A stretch of 64,000 bases of DNA from Phycisphaerae bacterium. Its GTDB lineage: Bacteria > Planctomycetota > Phycisphaerae > Phycisphaerales > SM1A02. The position numbers and the translations under genes were made by a program. Under the pieces are notes generated by a model. The model was not told where the DNA came from, ran no database searches, and worked only from the letters and a program-made list of their open reading frames with translations. The DNA is taken from the NCBI GenBank assembly GCA_002709295.1, contig PAQL01000031.1, forward strand, positions 27,315 through 91,314, in the 5' to 3' direction. Shown here in pieces: positions 1 to 7,028 of this stretch (within the stretch, counting starts at the first letter, position 1; each line of letters starts with the position of its first letter).

Positions 1-105
1 CAGCTGGGGCGCTGCGCCGGCCTTGTTCATGATGCGCGGGCTGGCGAGCGTGCAGATGCCCAGCTGAGCCAGGGCGGCTGCCAGGGTGGAAAGGTGGCGG
101 GTCAT
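1..105 (-). CDS. Phage gene after portal, 5' end only
   Basis: Only the first 35 codons are in the window; the gene continues off the left edge. Its ATG (103-105) overlaps the portal stop codon as ATGA, so translation is probably coupled. The visible N-terminus begins MTRHLSTLAAALAQLG. In lambda-type late operons the gene after the portal is the capsid protease/scaffold (S49 or ClpP family). That is a position-based guess, because the visible residues do not identify a family. Confidence 0.45.
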   Translation of the reverse strand, partial: MTRHLSTLAAALAQLGICTLASPRIMNKAGAAPQL

Positions 106-1556
106 TGGTCTTCCTCTTTCTGGGTCGCCGGGGCTGCGTTGGCGGCGGTGTAGGTGAGGCCGAGTTCGGCGGCGCGGCGGTTGTCCTGGGCGTTCTCTTC
201 GTCGATCTGCTCGGCGTCGTAACCCGTGCGCAGCACGTGCTCGCTGCGGCTGTTGAGGCCGCCGGCGATTTCCTTGAGCTTGCCTTCGACGTCCTGCACC
301 GGGTGGATGTAGGCCCAGCCCTGCGGAATCCAGCGGGTGCGCAGGTAGTCGCGGCGGCGGGCGGTGTAGTCCGCCAGCTGGATGGCACCGGTGAGCACGG
401 CGGTGTCGAGCCAGGCGGCGCGCACCGGGCGGCACAACTGGTGCACGTAAACGCCGAACTGCAGTTGCTCGATGCGGCGACGGAAATCGTTCAGCAGCAC
501 GCGCAGCACGCGATCGCTGATGTCGCCCATGTCGCCCGTCAGCAGTTCATACGGCAGGCCGACACCGGCGGCGGTGGCCTGCAGCTGTTGGCGCATGAAG
601 TCCACATAGGTGTTGCCGGCGTCAGGCGGGTCGGAAAACTCCACCTCCTCGCCTTCCATGAGCTCCTGCATGCTGCCGGGCTCGAGGCCGACCATCGGGA
701 CGCCGTCGGCGCCAGCGGTGATCGGCTGGCCGGTGATCGGGTCCAGCGGCTGCTGGCCTTCGCGCGCAGGCTTCGTGATGAAGCCGGCGAACAGGTTGCT
801 CACTTCTTGCCGGAACAGCACCGCGTCGTCGTAGTTGTCCAGCGACTTGAGGCGCAGCAGCACCGGGGCGAGCCGGGGCACGCCGCGCAGCTGGCCGGCC
901 TCGGTGGGCTCGAAGATGTGCAGCACGTCGCCGGCTGGCACGCGGTTCAGTGTGTTGTAGCCGGTGGCGGGGTTGGTCGGGTCGCCCGGGTGGCGGGCGT
1001 ACATCCAGTACGCGACGCGCTGGCCGAGGGCGTTGAACTCGATGCCGGCGCGCACTTCGTTGCCGTTGCGGGTCTTGAAGTGCTTGTCCACGGGAACGTG
1101 CTCGGGCGCGAGCAACTGCAGCTGCAGCGGCACGGCCAGGTCGTCTTCGGCGCGGCGGTAGCGCAGGCGCACGAAGCACTCGCCGCTCTCTTCGACCATG
1201 CGGGCGATCAATGCCTGCTGGCCGTAGAAGTCGGTGAGACCGTCGGCGTCCGATTCGTCTACCCAGTCTTCCCAGAGCAGGCGCAGGGCGCGGCGCAGGG
1301 CGGCGTCTTCGATGCTTGCGCGGGGCGTGATGCCGGTGCCGATGATGCTGGACACGCGCTTGTCGATGGCACTGTAGGCGTAGGGGTCGTTGCGCACCGC
1401 TGCGCGCGAGCGCTTGCGCAGGGCCGGCAGGGCCGGCAGCGCGATAGCGTTGATGGCGCCGTCGGGTGCGTCCCAGCCTGCTGCGCGGCGCCCTGTTGCG
1501 GCGCCTTCGTAGCTTGCGCGGATGCGCTTGGGGGTCAGGCGGATGCGGTTGCTCAT
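102..1556 (-). CDS. Phage portal protein, lambda gpB family
   Basis: A 484-residue protein that should form the dodecameric portal ring at the capsid vertex for DNA packaging and exit. The N-terminal part has the family pattern: AAGW near residue 25, then a series with RSRAAVRNDPYAYSAI (about 50-63), then VSSIIGTGITP. The middle has HIFEPTEAGQLRGVPRLAP, typical of lambda-type portals. Length matches the family (about 480-530). It overlaps the upstream gpW-like gene by 4 nt and the downstream gene by 4 nt, so it sits in a compact late operon after the large terminase. Confidence 0.93.
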   Translation of the reverse strand: MSNRIRLTPKRIRASYEGAATGRRAAGWDAPDGAINAIALPALPALRKRSRAAVRNDPYAYSAIDKRVSSIIGTGITPRASIEDAALRRALRLLWEDWVDESDADGLTDFYGQQALIARMVEESGECFVRLRYRRAEDDLAVPLQLQLLAPEHVPVDKHFKTRNGNEVRAGIEFNALGQRVAYWMYARHPGDPTNPATGYNTLNRVPAGDVLHIFEPTEAGQLRGVPRLAPVLLRLKSLDNYDDAVLFRQEVSNLFAGFITKPAREGQQPLDPITGQPITAGADGVPMVGLEPGSMQELMEGEEVEFSDPPDAGNTYVDFMRQQLQATAAGVGLPYELLTGDMGDISDRVLRVLLNDFRRRIEQLQFGVYVHQLCRPVRAAWLDTAVLTGAIQLADYTARRRDYLRTRWIPQGWAYIHPVQDVEGKLKEIAGGLNSRSEHVLRTGYDAEQIDEENAQDNRRAAELGLTYTAANAAPATQKEEDQ

Positions 1557-1759
1557 AGACCTTTGCCCTTGCTGTACAGGCGCGTCACGCGGGGGCGCGT
1601 CACGGTTGCGGTGGCCAGTTGCCGGGATATCTCGTCGCGGGCGCGCAGCAGATCGTCCACGTCGCGGTACTCGACGGTGCGGTCCTGGTAGCGGACCAGC
1701 CGCTCGCCCTTGGCGATGGCCCGCTCTACCGTGGCGAGGTCGTCCTTCGTGAAAGCCAT
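1553..1759 (-). CDS. gpW-like head-tail joining protein
   Basis: A 68-residue protein beginning MAFTKDDLATVERAIAKGE. Lambda gpW is also 68 residues and lies between terminase and portal, exactly as here. Members have an N-terminal helix, a small hairpin (around VRYQDRTVEYRDVDDL) and a second helix; the protein joins the filled head to the tail. The start at 1759 was chosen because it follows the terminase stop by 1 nt and gives the family length; a longer open frame upstream is a terminase shadow. Confidence 0.85.
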   Translation of the reverse strand: MAFTKDDLATVERAIAKGERLVRYQDRTVEYRDVDDLLRARDEISRQLATATVTRPRVTRLYSKGKGL

Positions 1760-1760
1760 G

Positions 1761-3734
1761 TCAACGCCTCGATAGGTAGCCGCTGCGCGTGCTCCGGCGT
1801 GCCGGCATCGGCACCGGCGCTGGCGGCGGTGTGGGTTGTGGTTTTGCGGGAGTGGGCGACGGCGCTGGCTGGGCGGGCTGGTCGCTGGCGGCTGGGCCAT
1901 CCGAGAACAGCGAGCCCTGCGAGACGGCCTGCCGCAGGCGCGACCATTCCGGCTCGCGGTAGCGGTGCAGGCCGAGGTAATGCGCCATGGCCAGGTTGTA
2001 CACCAGCAGGTCGAGCGCTTCGTTGCGCTCGGCCTTGCCCTTGACCCACTCGGTTTTCTTGTGGCCCTTGATGTAGCGGGCGATCTTCCGTTCCGCGACG
2101 CACTGCTGGTAGAAGTCCTCGGGCAGGTCCTGGCTGAAGTGCAGCGCGCCGGGGCCGTCGTGCATGGCGTAGCGGTTGTATATCCAGTCCTTCGCGGTGT
2201 CGGTGCCGATGATCCAGAGTTCGGCACCGTCCTTCTGCGTCGAGCCCTTCCAGGTGACATCGACCTTCGACGGGCGCTGGGCGATCACCGGGCGGCTCGG
2301 CCGACTGGAGCCCTTGACCGCGAACACGTTGCGCCAACGGCGCAGGCGGGTGAACTGGTAGACCTCGTCGGTGTGGTGGCCGCCGGAGTCGACCGCCGCC
2401 GCGCAGATCGCCAGCTCGACGCCGGAGGTGTGCCGATAACGGGTCTTCAGGTGTTCGTCCAGCAGCGCCCAGGTGCGCTCGTCCGAGGGGTCGCCCATGA
2501 TGACCTTGTGGTCGACGATCCAGCGTTCGAGCCCTTCGCCCCAGCCCACCACCAACATCTCCAAGCGATTGTGCTGGGTGTCGACGGCAGCCGTCAGGAT
2601 CAGCGCGCCGCTGGGCACGCTGCCGAGCGGGTAGCTCTCGGCGCGTGCCTGCAGTTCACTGGCCTTGGTCATCTCCTGGGCCGAGTCCCACAGCCGCGCC
2701 AGGCGGGTGTTGTAGAACACCTGCATGGGCTCGAGGTCGCCCTTGTCCTGCGCCTTCTTTGCCTTGTCGTACTGCTTGGCGAGGCCGAGCCAGCTGACCC
2801 AGCCGAGCGGGGCGTACAGCGCGTTGAGGTGGAAGCCGACCGTCTCGCCGTCGCCTTCGGCATGGGCGCGCCATTCGCCGCGGGCGAGCATGTCGCCCTT
2901 GTGGTGTTCGTCGATCAGGCAGCCGCATTCGGGGTTGCAGCACAGGTACTGAACGTGGCTGTAGTCGGCCGAGTACTTGAGGTTTTCCCACTCCAGCACT
3001 TGCATCTCGGCGCAGTGCGGGCACGGCACGTAGTAGTGGCGCTGGTCGCTCTCGGCGAACAGGTCGGCGATGCGCGACGCGCCCTTGATGGTGGGCGAGC
3101 TGGAGAAGTAGACCTTGGCGTTACGGCCGAACGTGGAGGTGCGCGTCTCGGCCAGTTCGATGGGGTCGCCTTCGTTGTCGACGTCGACGTCCCAGCGGTC
3201 GACCTCGTCGCCGTAGACGTAGCGCGCGGACAGTTCGGCCAGGTTGGACGCGGAGCCGGCGGTGGTGGCGTAGAGCGTGCCGCCTTCGAATTCCTTGGTG
3301 TCCATGGTGTTGCGCGAGTCGCGTGAGCGCGGCGAGGCGACGCGGCTGCGCAGTTCGGGCGTGGCTTCGATGGTCTTGCCGACCCGGCCGCTGACGCGCT
3401 TGGCCAGCGACAGGCTGGGCAGCAGCATCAGGATGTTGGCCGGCGCCATGTGGATGCAGCCGCCGATCCAGTTGAGGGCGATCTGCGTTTTCATCAGCTG
3501 CGAGGCGACCATGGTCACCACGCGGCGCGCCGGGTGACCGGGCGACAGGCAGCGCATCGGCTCGCGGGCGTAGGGCGTGCGGTCGGTGCGGTACGGGCCG
3601 GGCTCCGCGGCGCCGGTGTCGCGTGGGATGCGCATGTACTGGTCGGCCCATTCGTCGACCCACAGGTCAGGGTCGGGGCGCAGGCCGCGCATGTAGGCCG
3701 CACGGTACGCGGCTGCACCGTCGGCGTAGGGCAT
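1761..3734 (-). CDS. Terminase large subunit, GpA family
   Basis: A 657-residue DNA-packaging motor of the lambda GpA type: ATPase plus cos-cleaving nuclease. The N-terminal region has the family pattern with PYRTDRTPYAREPM (about 47-60) and an ATP-binding loop SQLMKTQIALN (about 79-89), a relaxed Walker A. Walker B is RYVYGDEVDRW (about 171-181). A Cys4 cluster (CPHC, then CCNPEC) lies near residues 230-265. The C-terminus is proline-rich. It lies 17 nt downstream of the small terminase and 1 nt before the gpW-like gene, the usual lambda order. Confidence 0.95.
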   Translation of the reverse strand: MPYADGAAAYRAAYMRGLRPDPDLWVDEWADQYMRIPRDTGAAEPGPYRTDRTPYAREPMRCLSPGHPARRVVTMVASQLMKTQIALNWIGGCIHMAPANILMLLPSLSLAKRVSGRVGKTIEATPELRSRVASPRSRDSRNTMDTKEFEGGTLYATTAGSASNLAELSARYVYGDEVDRWDVDVDNEGDPIELAETRTSTFGRNAKVYFSSSPTIKGASRIADLFAESDQRHYYVPCPHCAEMQVLEWENLKYSADYSHVQYLCCNPECGCLIDEHHKGDMLARGEWRAHAEGDGETVGFHLNALYAPLGWVSWLGLAKQYDKAKKAQDKGDLEPMQVFYNTRLARLWDSAQEMTKASELQARAESYPLGSVPSGALILTAAVDTQHNRLEMLVVGWGEGLERWIVDHKVIMGDPSDERTWALLDEHLKTRYRHTSGVELAICAAAVDSGGHHTDEVYQFTRLRRWRNVFAVKGSSRPSRPVIAQRPSKVDVTWKGSTQKDGAELWIIGTDTAKDWIYNRYAMHDGPGALHFSQDLPEDFYQQCVAERKIARYIKGHKKTEWVKGKAERNEALDLLVYNLAMAHYLGLHRYREPEWSRLRQAVSQGSLFSDGPAASDQPAQPAPSPTPAKPQPTPPPAPVPMPARRSTRSGYLSRR

Positions 3735-3751
3735 GGCGTTCAGTCAGGCGG

Positions 3752-4327
3752 TCATAGCGCCTGCTCCAGTTCGGTGGAGCTGACTCGCTCGGCGTCCTCG
3801 AGCGCGCGCCGGATGGCGGCAGAGAGGCGGCGGTCCAACTCCCAGGGGTCGTTGATGGCGGCGAGCTCCGGGGCGATCTGCTTGGGCAGGCCGAGCAGGA
3901 GGTCGCGCAGCATGCGGGCGGTCGCGAACGCGGCCGCTTCGATCGCCGGCACCTCGGCCAGCAGGCCGTGCGCCTTCCGATATTCGTCTTCGGCGAGGTT
4001 CGCCAGGTAGTGCTCGCGGCGGGCGCGGGCTTTCTGGAAATCGATGGGGCCGGCCTCTTGCGGCGGCGGCTCCAGGTCAGGTGCGGTCGGGGCGATGTGA
4101 GCCGCGACGCCTCGCGCGGCGCGCTCGCGCTGGTGGCGGTCGGCCACGCCGGCCTTGCTGGGGTCGGCGGTCTTGGTGAGCAGCGCCTCGGTGGCGGCGA
4201 CGTCGACCTTCTTGCCGTCCGGAGCAAACACCAGCCGGCCCTGCTCCTTCAGCTTTGTGACGTAGCCGGGCGAAACGCCTCGGTGCGCGGCGAAGGCGCT
4301 CTTCGTCAGGTACAAGGGAGAGGTCAC
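3752..4327 (-). CDS. Terminase small subunit
   Basis: A 191-residue protein. The N-terminus (about residues 5-45) reads as a winged/MerR-like helix-turn-helix, YLTKSAFAAHRGVSPGYVTKL, followed by a basic linker and a helical C-terminal region (ARARREHYLANLAEDEYRKA), as in small terminases of the Nu1/DUF1441 type. Its role would be recognising the packaging site and recruiting the large subunit encoded next. The 145 nt before its start contain a 12-bp palindrome that could be a regulatory site. Confidence 0.8.
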   Translation of the reverse strand: MTSPLYLTKSAFAAHRGVSPGYVTKLKEQGRLVFAPDGKKVDVAATEALLTKTADPSKAGVADRHQRERAARGVAAHIAPTAPDLEPPPQEAGPIDFQKARARREHYLANLAEDEYRKAHGLLAEVPAIEAAAFATARMLRDLLLGLPKQIAPELAAINDPWELDRRLSAAIRRALEDAERVSSTELEQAL

Positions 4328-4328
4328 G

Positions 4329-4373
4329 ATTTCACCTAAACGGGCTGTTTTTTACCTTGGGGTGAAATTTCAC
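4329..4373. promoter_or_regulatory. Palindrome upstream of small terminase
   Basis: The 12-bp perfect palindrome GTGAAATTTCAC occupies 4362-4373. An ATTTCACC half-site at 4329-4336 forms an inverted repeat with GGTGAAAT at 4361-4368. The pair sits directly upstream of the small terminase start. It may be an operator or an RNA structure in the late transcript; no function is proven. Confidence 0.4.
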
Positions 4374-4472
4374 TAACTTCGCAAACCAGTCGCTAGCGAG
4401 AAAGCGGGGCCCGAATTACCCGTGTCCGGCGGAGGCTCCAGGGGCCCCTGCGGGGTGCGCGGGGCTGGTGCA

Positions 4473-5210
4473 TCACCGGGCGGTCCGCACCGCGTGGTCC
4501 AGGGCGTCGCGCAGCTCGTTGCCGTAGTGCGCCTTCACCATGTTCTCGGCGATCTTGAAGAACGGGAACTCTACACGGTAGCCAGGTGCGCCACTGGTGA
4601 AGACGAACACAGGTCTCACTGCATCGCCCCAGGCAGTACTGCGGCGCTCCCAGATGCCCTGCGTGCCGTCGATCTCCGCCGCGAAGTAGCGCTGGGCATT
4701 GCCCTTGCTGCGGCTGCGGCGGCTATTGGTCGCGTTCGCTTGGTAGCCCCGGCGCTGCTCAGCAGCACCGAGGCCCGACAGCACCTTGGTGATCAGCCCG
4801 CGCGGTGCGTTGCCGTAGGCGTTCAGCATGTCGCTCGCCGGGACCGCGTATTGCCCGCGACGCATGATGCCGGCGGCGATCAATGCTTCCTCGAATCGCT
4901 TGTGCCGTCGCAACCCGCCATGCACTGCCTGCTGCAGATAGCGGTCGGCGGGGATGCCCGTCGTCCATTGATCCTTGAACCACACCCGCGCTTCCGGCTT
5001 CGCCTTCGTCGCTGGGCGGATGAACAGGCTGTTCATCGTCGTGCTGGTCGGCCTGTCGAGGCGGGCGCGCATCACCTTCAGCATCCCGCCTCTGACCCGC
5101 TGCGCCATCCGCGTCGCGGCCAGCACCCGGGCGAACGGCATGTGCTGCCGCTCGAGGTCAGTCATGAAGCGGTGTGCCTCAGTCGAATCGACATCAATCT
5201 TGAGCATCAC
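4473..5210 (-). CDS. Conserved phage structural-type protein, unknown
   Basis: A 245-residue protein beginning MMLKIDVDSTEAHRFMTDLE, without signal peptide or membrane segment. The N-terminal third is helical and basic; the C-terminal part has an FPFFKIAENMV segment. It looks like a minor tail or tail-completion type protein, but I do not recognise a named family. It lies between holin and small terminase, a place where lambda keeps lysis genes. It does not look like a lysozyme: no catalytic E-D-T pattern or peptidoglycan-binding repeat is visible. Confidence 0.6.
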   Translation of the reverse strand: MMLKIDVDSTEAHRFMTDLERQHMPFARVLAATRMAQRVRGGMLKVMRARLDRPTSTTMNSLFIRPATKAKPEARVWFKDQWTTGIPADRYLQQAVHGGLRRHKRFEEALIAAGIMRRGQYAVPASDMLNAYGNAPRGLITKVLSGLGAAEQRRGYQANATNSRRSRSKGNAQRYFAAEIDGTQGIWERRSTAWGDAVRPVFVFTSGAPGYRVEFPFFKIAENMVKAHYGNELRDALDHAVRTAR

Positions 5211-5216
5211 CCGCCC

Positions 5217-5564
5217 TCAGCCATCACTATCGAGCGTCGCCGTGTTCTCGACGCCCGCACGCTTCGCCAGCCAGCGCGAGTAGATGCCGCCGGCCACATC
5301 CGCACCGATCAGCCCAGTACCGATACCGAACGCGCCTGCGAGGTAGGGATCGCCCCAGGCCCACAGCGACATCATAAGCGCGACCATCCCGAACAGCGCC
5401 GAGCTGCCAAAACGCAGCAGCACACGGCGGGCAATCTCGCCCATCGTCACGCCCTGCACATCCGCCTGCCGCATCTCCCCGACCAACCCGGCCAGCGCCA
5501 CGGCGATCAGCAGCCAGGTCGGCAGCTCGGCCAGGGTGTTCTGCACTTGGTTCTCGGTCGACAT
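5217..5564 (-). CDS. Phage holin
   Basis: A 115-residue small membrane protein with about three hydrophobic stretches: LAELPTWLLIAVALAGLVG, then SALFGMVALMMSLWAW, then LAGAFGIGTGLIGADVAGG. The C-terminus is charged. This fits the class I / LydA-like phage holins that permeabilise the inner membrane at lysis. The start at 5564 (MSTENQVQ) is preferred over the open frame up to 5600 because the extension runs through a terminator hairpin, and a purine-rich GGAG lies just upstream of 5564. No endolysin gene follows in this window. Confidence 0.8.
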   Translation of the reverse strand: MSTENQVQNTLAELPTWLLIAVALAGLVGEMRQADVQGVTMGEIARRVLLRFGSSALFGMVALMMSLWAWGDPYLAGAFGIGTGLIGADVAGGIYSRWLAKRAGVENTATLDSDG

Positions 5565-5587
5565 GCGCGGGCTCCAGCCGGAAAAGA

Positions 5588-5615
5588 CAAAGCCCCGCAC
5601 GATGGCGGGGCTTTG
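5588..5615. terminator. Hairpin terminator ahead of holin (tR'-like)
   Basis: An 11-bp perfect stem (5588-5598 with 5605-5615) with the loop ACGATG. The stem contains AAAGCCCCGC and GCGGGGCTTT, so U-rich runs are modest. It sits between the Q-like gene and the holin, the position of lambda tR', where Q-modified polymerase must read through to express late genes. The 5565-5821 interval holds this hairpin and no credible gene; the late promoter should lie there, but no strong -35/-10 pair is evident. Confidence 0.75.
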
Positions 5616-5821
5616 CGAGGTGACCGGCAGGGGCTCCGGTCGGGTTGCCTGACACAGCAGAAAGGCTCGTTTCGGTCATTGCCTTGGCGCTGCTCTGACC
5701 TGTTATGCGCTTTGTACCCCCCGACTGCGGCGGCGTAAACCGTCACTTAACGCCACCGGGCAACGTGGGCCCTATCTCCGGTTAATCTCGCCCTGAAATG
5801 GGGATTAAGCCGGCGCGCGCT

Positions 5822-6313
5822 TTACGCCACGCGCCGCCCGCCCTGCACCCGCTGCAGCTGCGCCCGGCGCTCCAGCTCCGCCCGAACCCGCTCGTGCAAC
5901 TGCTGCACACGCTCGTGATAGGTCCGCTCCGAGCGAATGCGCACCCGCCGCATCTGCTGCGCCACCGTAGGGATCGGGTCCGGCAGATAACGCACCATCG
6001 CCAACTTCACCAGCTGCGTCTCCAGGCAGAACGGCGGGCGGCTCGTGTGCCCGGCCTGCCGCCAGGCGCGCGCCAACTGGCGGTCCTGCACCAGCCCTGC
6101 CTGCTTGATCGTCCCGATGGCCGCATCCACCTCCTCGGCAACCTGATCGACCGCGCCCGCCAGCCCGATCGAGCCGCGGCCAGAAGAGGGGATCATCCCG
6201 CCGTACTGCATCGCCGCCGCCAGCGGCGACGCCCCCGACGCACCAGGCGAACCCAGCCCGCCCCGGCACCGCTCTCCCCAGTACTGCAGCAACGCCTCCA
6301 CTGCCTCAATCAC
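5822..6313 (-). CDS. Q-like late antitermination protein
   Basis: A 163-residue protein beginning MIEAVEALLQYWGERCRGG, the opening typical of phage Q-type antiterminators (a helix with LxxWG near residue 10). The remainder includes a basic helical C-terminus rich in R, Q and E. Position supports the call: last gene of the early operon, followed by a terminator and then holin and packaging genes. No zinc cluster is obvious, so it would belong to the Cys-poor branch of these proteins. Confidence 0.6.
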   Translation of the reverse strand: MIEAVEALLQYWGERCRGGLGSPGASGASPLAAAMQYGGMIPSSGRGSIGLAGAVDQVAEEVDAAIGTIKQAGLVQDRQLARAWRQAGHTSRPPFCLETQLVKLAMVRYLPDPIPTVAQQMRRVRIRSERTYHERVQQLHERVRAELERRAQLQRVQGGRRVA

Positions 6314-6328
6314 GGCCCACCTCCAAGG

Positions 6329-6691
6329 TCAGCGCTGCCGCGCAGCGATGTCAGCCTGCAACCGCTCATGCCGCCGAACAAGCGGCTCGAGCAGCTCAAG
6401 CACCCGCAGATAGGCCGGTAAGTCATCACCCACCAGGATGTAATCGATGTTCGACCCGTCGATATCCACATCGAAGAGATAGCGCACGCCAGGCAGCTCG
6501 CCCTCGGGGCGCTCGAACTCCTCACGACGATACAAGCGATAGACGCCATCCACTTCGTCGTACTGGATGAACCCCATCAACCTAATGAAGTCGTCATATT
6601 CCTCCCAGTCCGCCCAATCCGGCCGGAGCATCGCCTCCAGCGTCTCGCTAACACGAACCAGCTCCCCACGCTCAACCTTGAAAACCGCCAT
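6329..6691 (-). CDS. Hypothetical acidic phage protein
   Basis: A 120-residue acidic protein beginning MAVFKVERGELVRVSETLE. It is rich in D, E and aromatic residues (DWADWEEYDDF, YLFDVDIDGSNIDYILVGDDL) with no membrane segment. I do not recognise the family. It lies 15 nt upstream of the Q-like gene and downstream of the CCCTAACC repeat region, so it belongs to the early operon. Confidence 0.65.
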   Translation of the reverse strand: MAVFKVERGELVRVSETLEAMLRPDWADWEEYDDFIRLMGFIQYDEVDGVYRLYRREEFERPEGELPGVRYLFDVDIDGSNIDYILVGDDLPAYLRVLELLEPLVRRHERLQADIAARQR

Positions 6692-6751
6692 TTCTGCTCG
6701 CTCCTATGTGCCAAACCCGGTTGAAATAAACCCTATACAGTTTCGCCTCTA

Positions 6752-7008
6752 CCCTAACCAAACCCTAACCAGTCAAACACCCTTATAATTCAACACTTTC
6801 AAGCATTCTGGTTAGGGTGGTTATAGTGGTTAGGGTTGTTCGCGCGTAAAGAAAAAAATCGCTCGCCACTCCCGCCAACAGCAATCACACAACGCACGCG
6901 CCTGCGCGCGACAAACCCTAACCACCCTATACACCGCGCCAGAACCCGCGCCGCCCGCGCCTCTCAGCTGTTTACGGTTGCAAAAAGCAACCCTAACCAA
7001 CCCTAACC
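6752..7008. repeat. CCCTAACC repeat cluster, candidate phage origin
   Basis: Seven perfect copies of CCCTAACC: five on the plus strand (6752-6759, 6763-6770, 6916-6923, 6991-6998, 7001-7008) and two inverted (6810-6817, 6828-6835). Relatives such as CCCTATAC and CCCTAAAC lie between them. The 337-nt gap between the 120-residue gene and the primase-helicase holds no credible gene. Several copies are 10-18 nt apart, like iterons. A location beside the replication gene suggests an origin or a protein-binding array. Confidence 0.6.
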
Positions 7009-7028
7009 ACCCTAAACACCGGCAGGCG

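Noticed and set aside
105..1691. Long plus-strand open frame (528 codons) opposite the portal gene
   Set aside because: It is the antisense shadow of a GC-rich gene. Composition is A/V/G/H-rich and low in Lys, no domain is visible, and the minus strand has a clear portal and gpW-like gene.
6752..7008. CCCTAACC repeats as eukaryotic telomere contamination
   Set aside because: The copies are dispersed in both orientations with unrelated spacers inside a phage operon, not a tandem tract.
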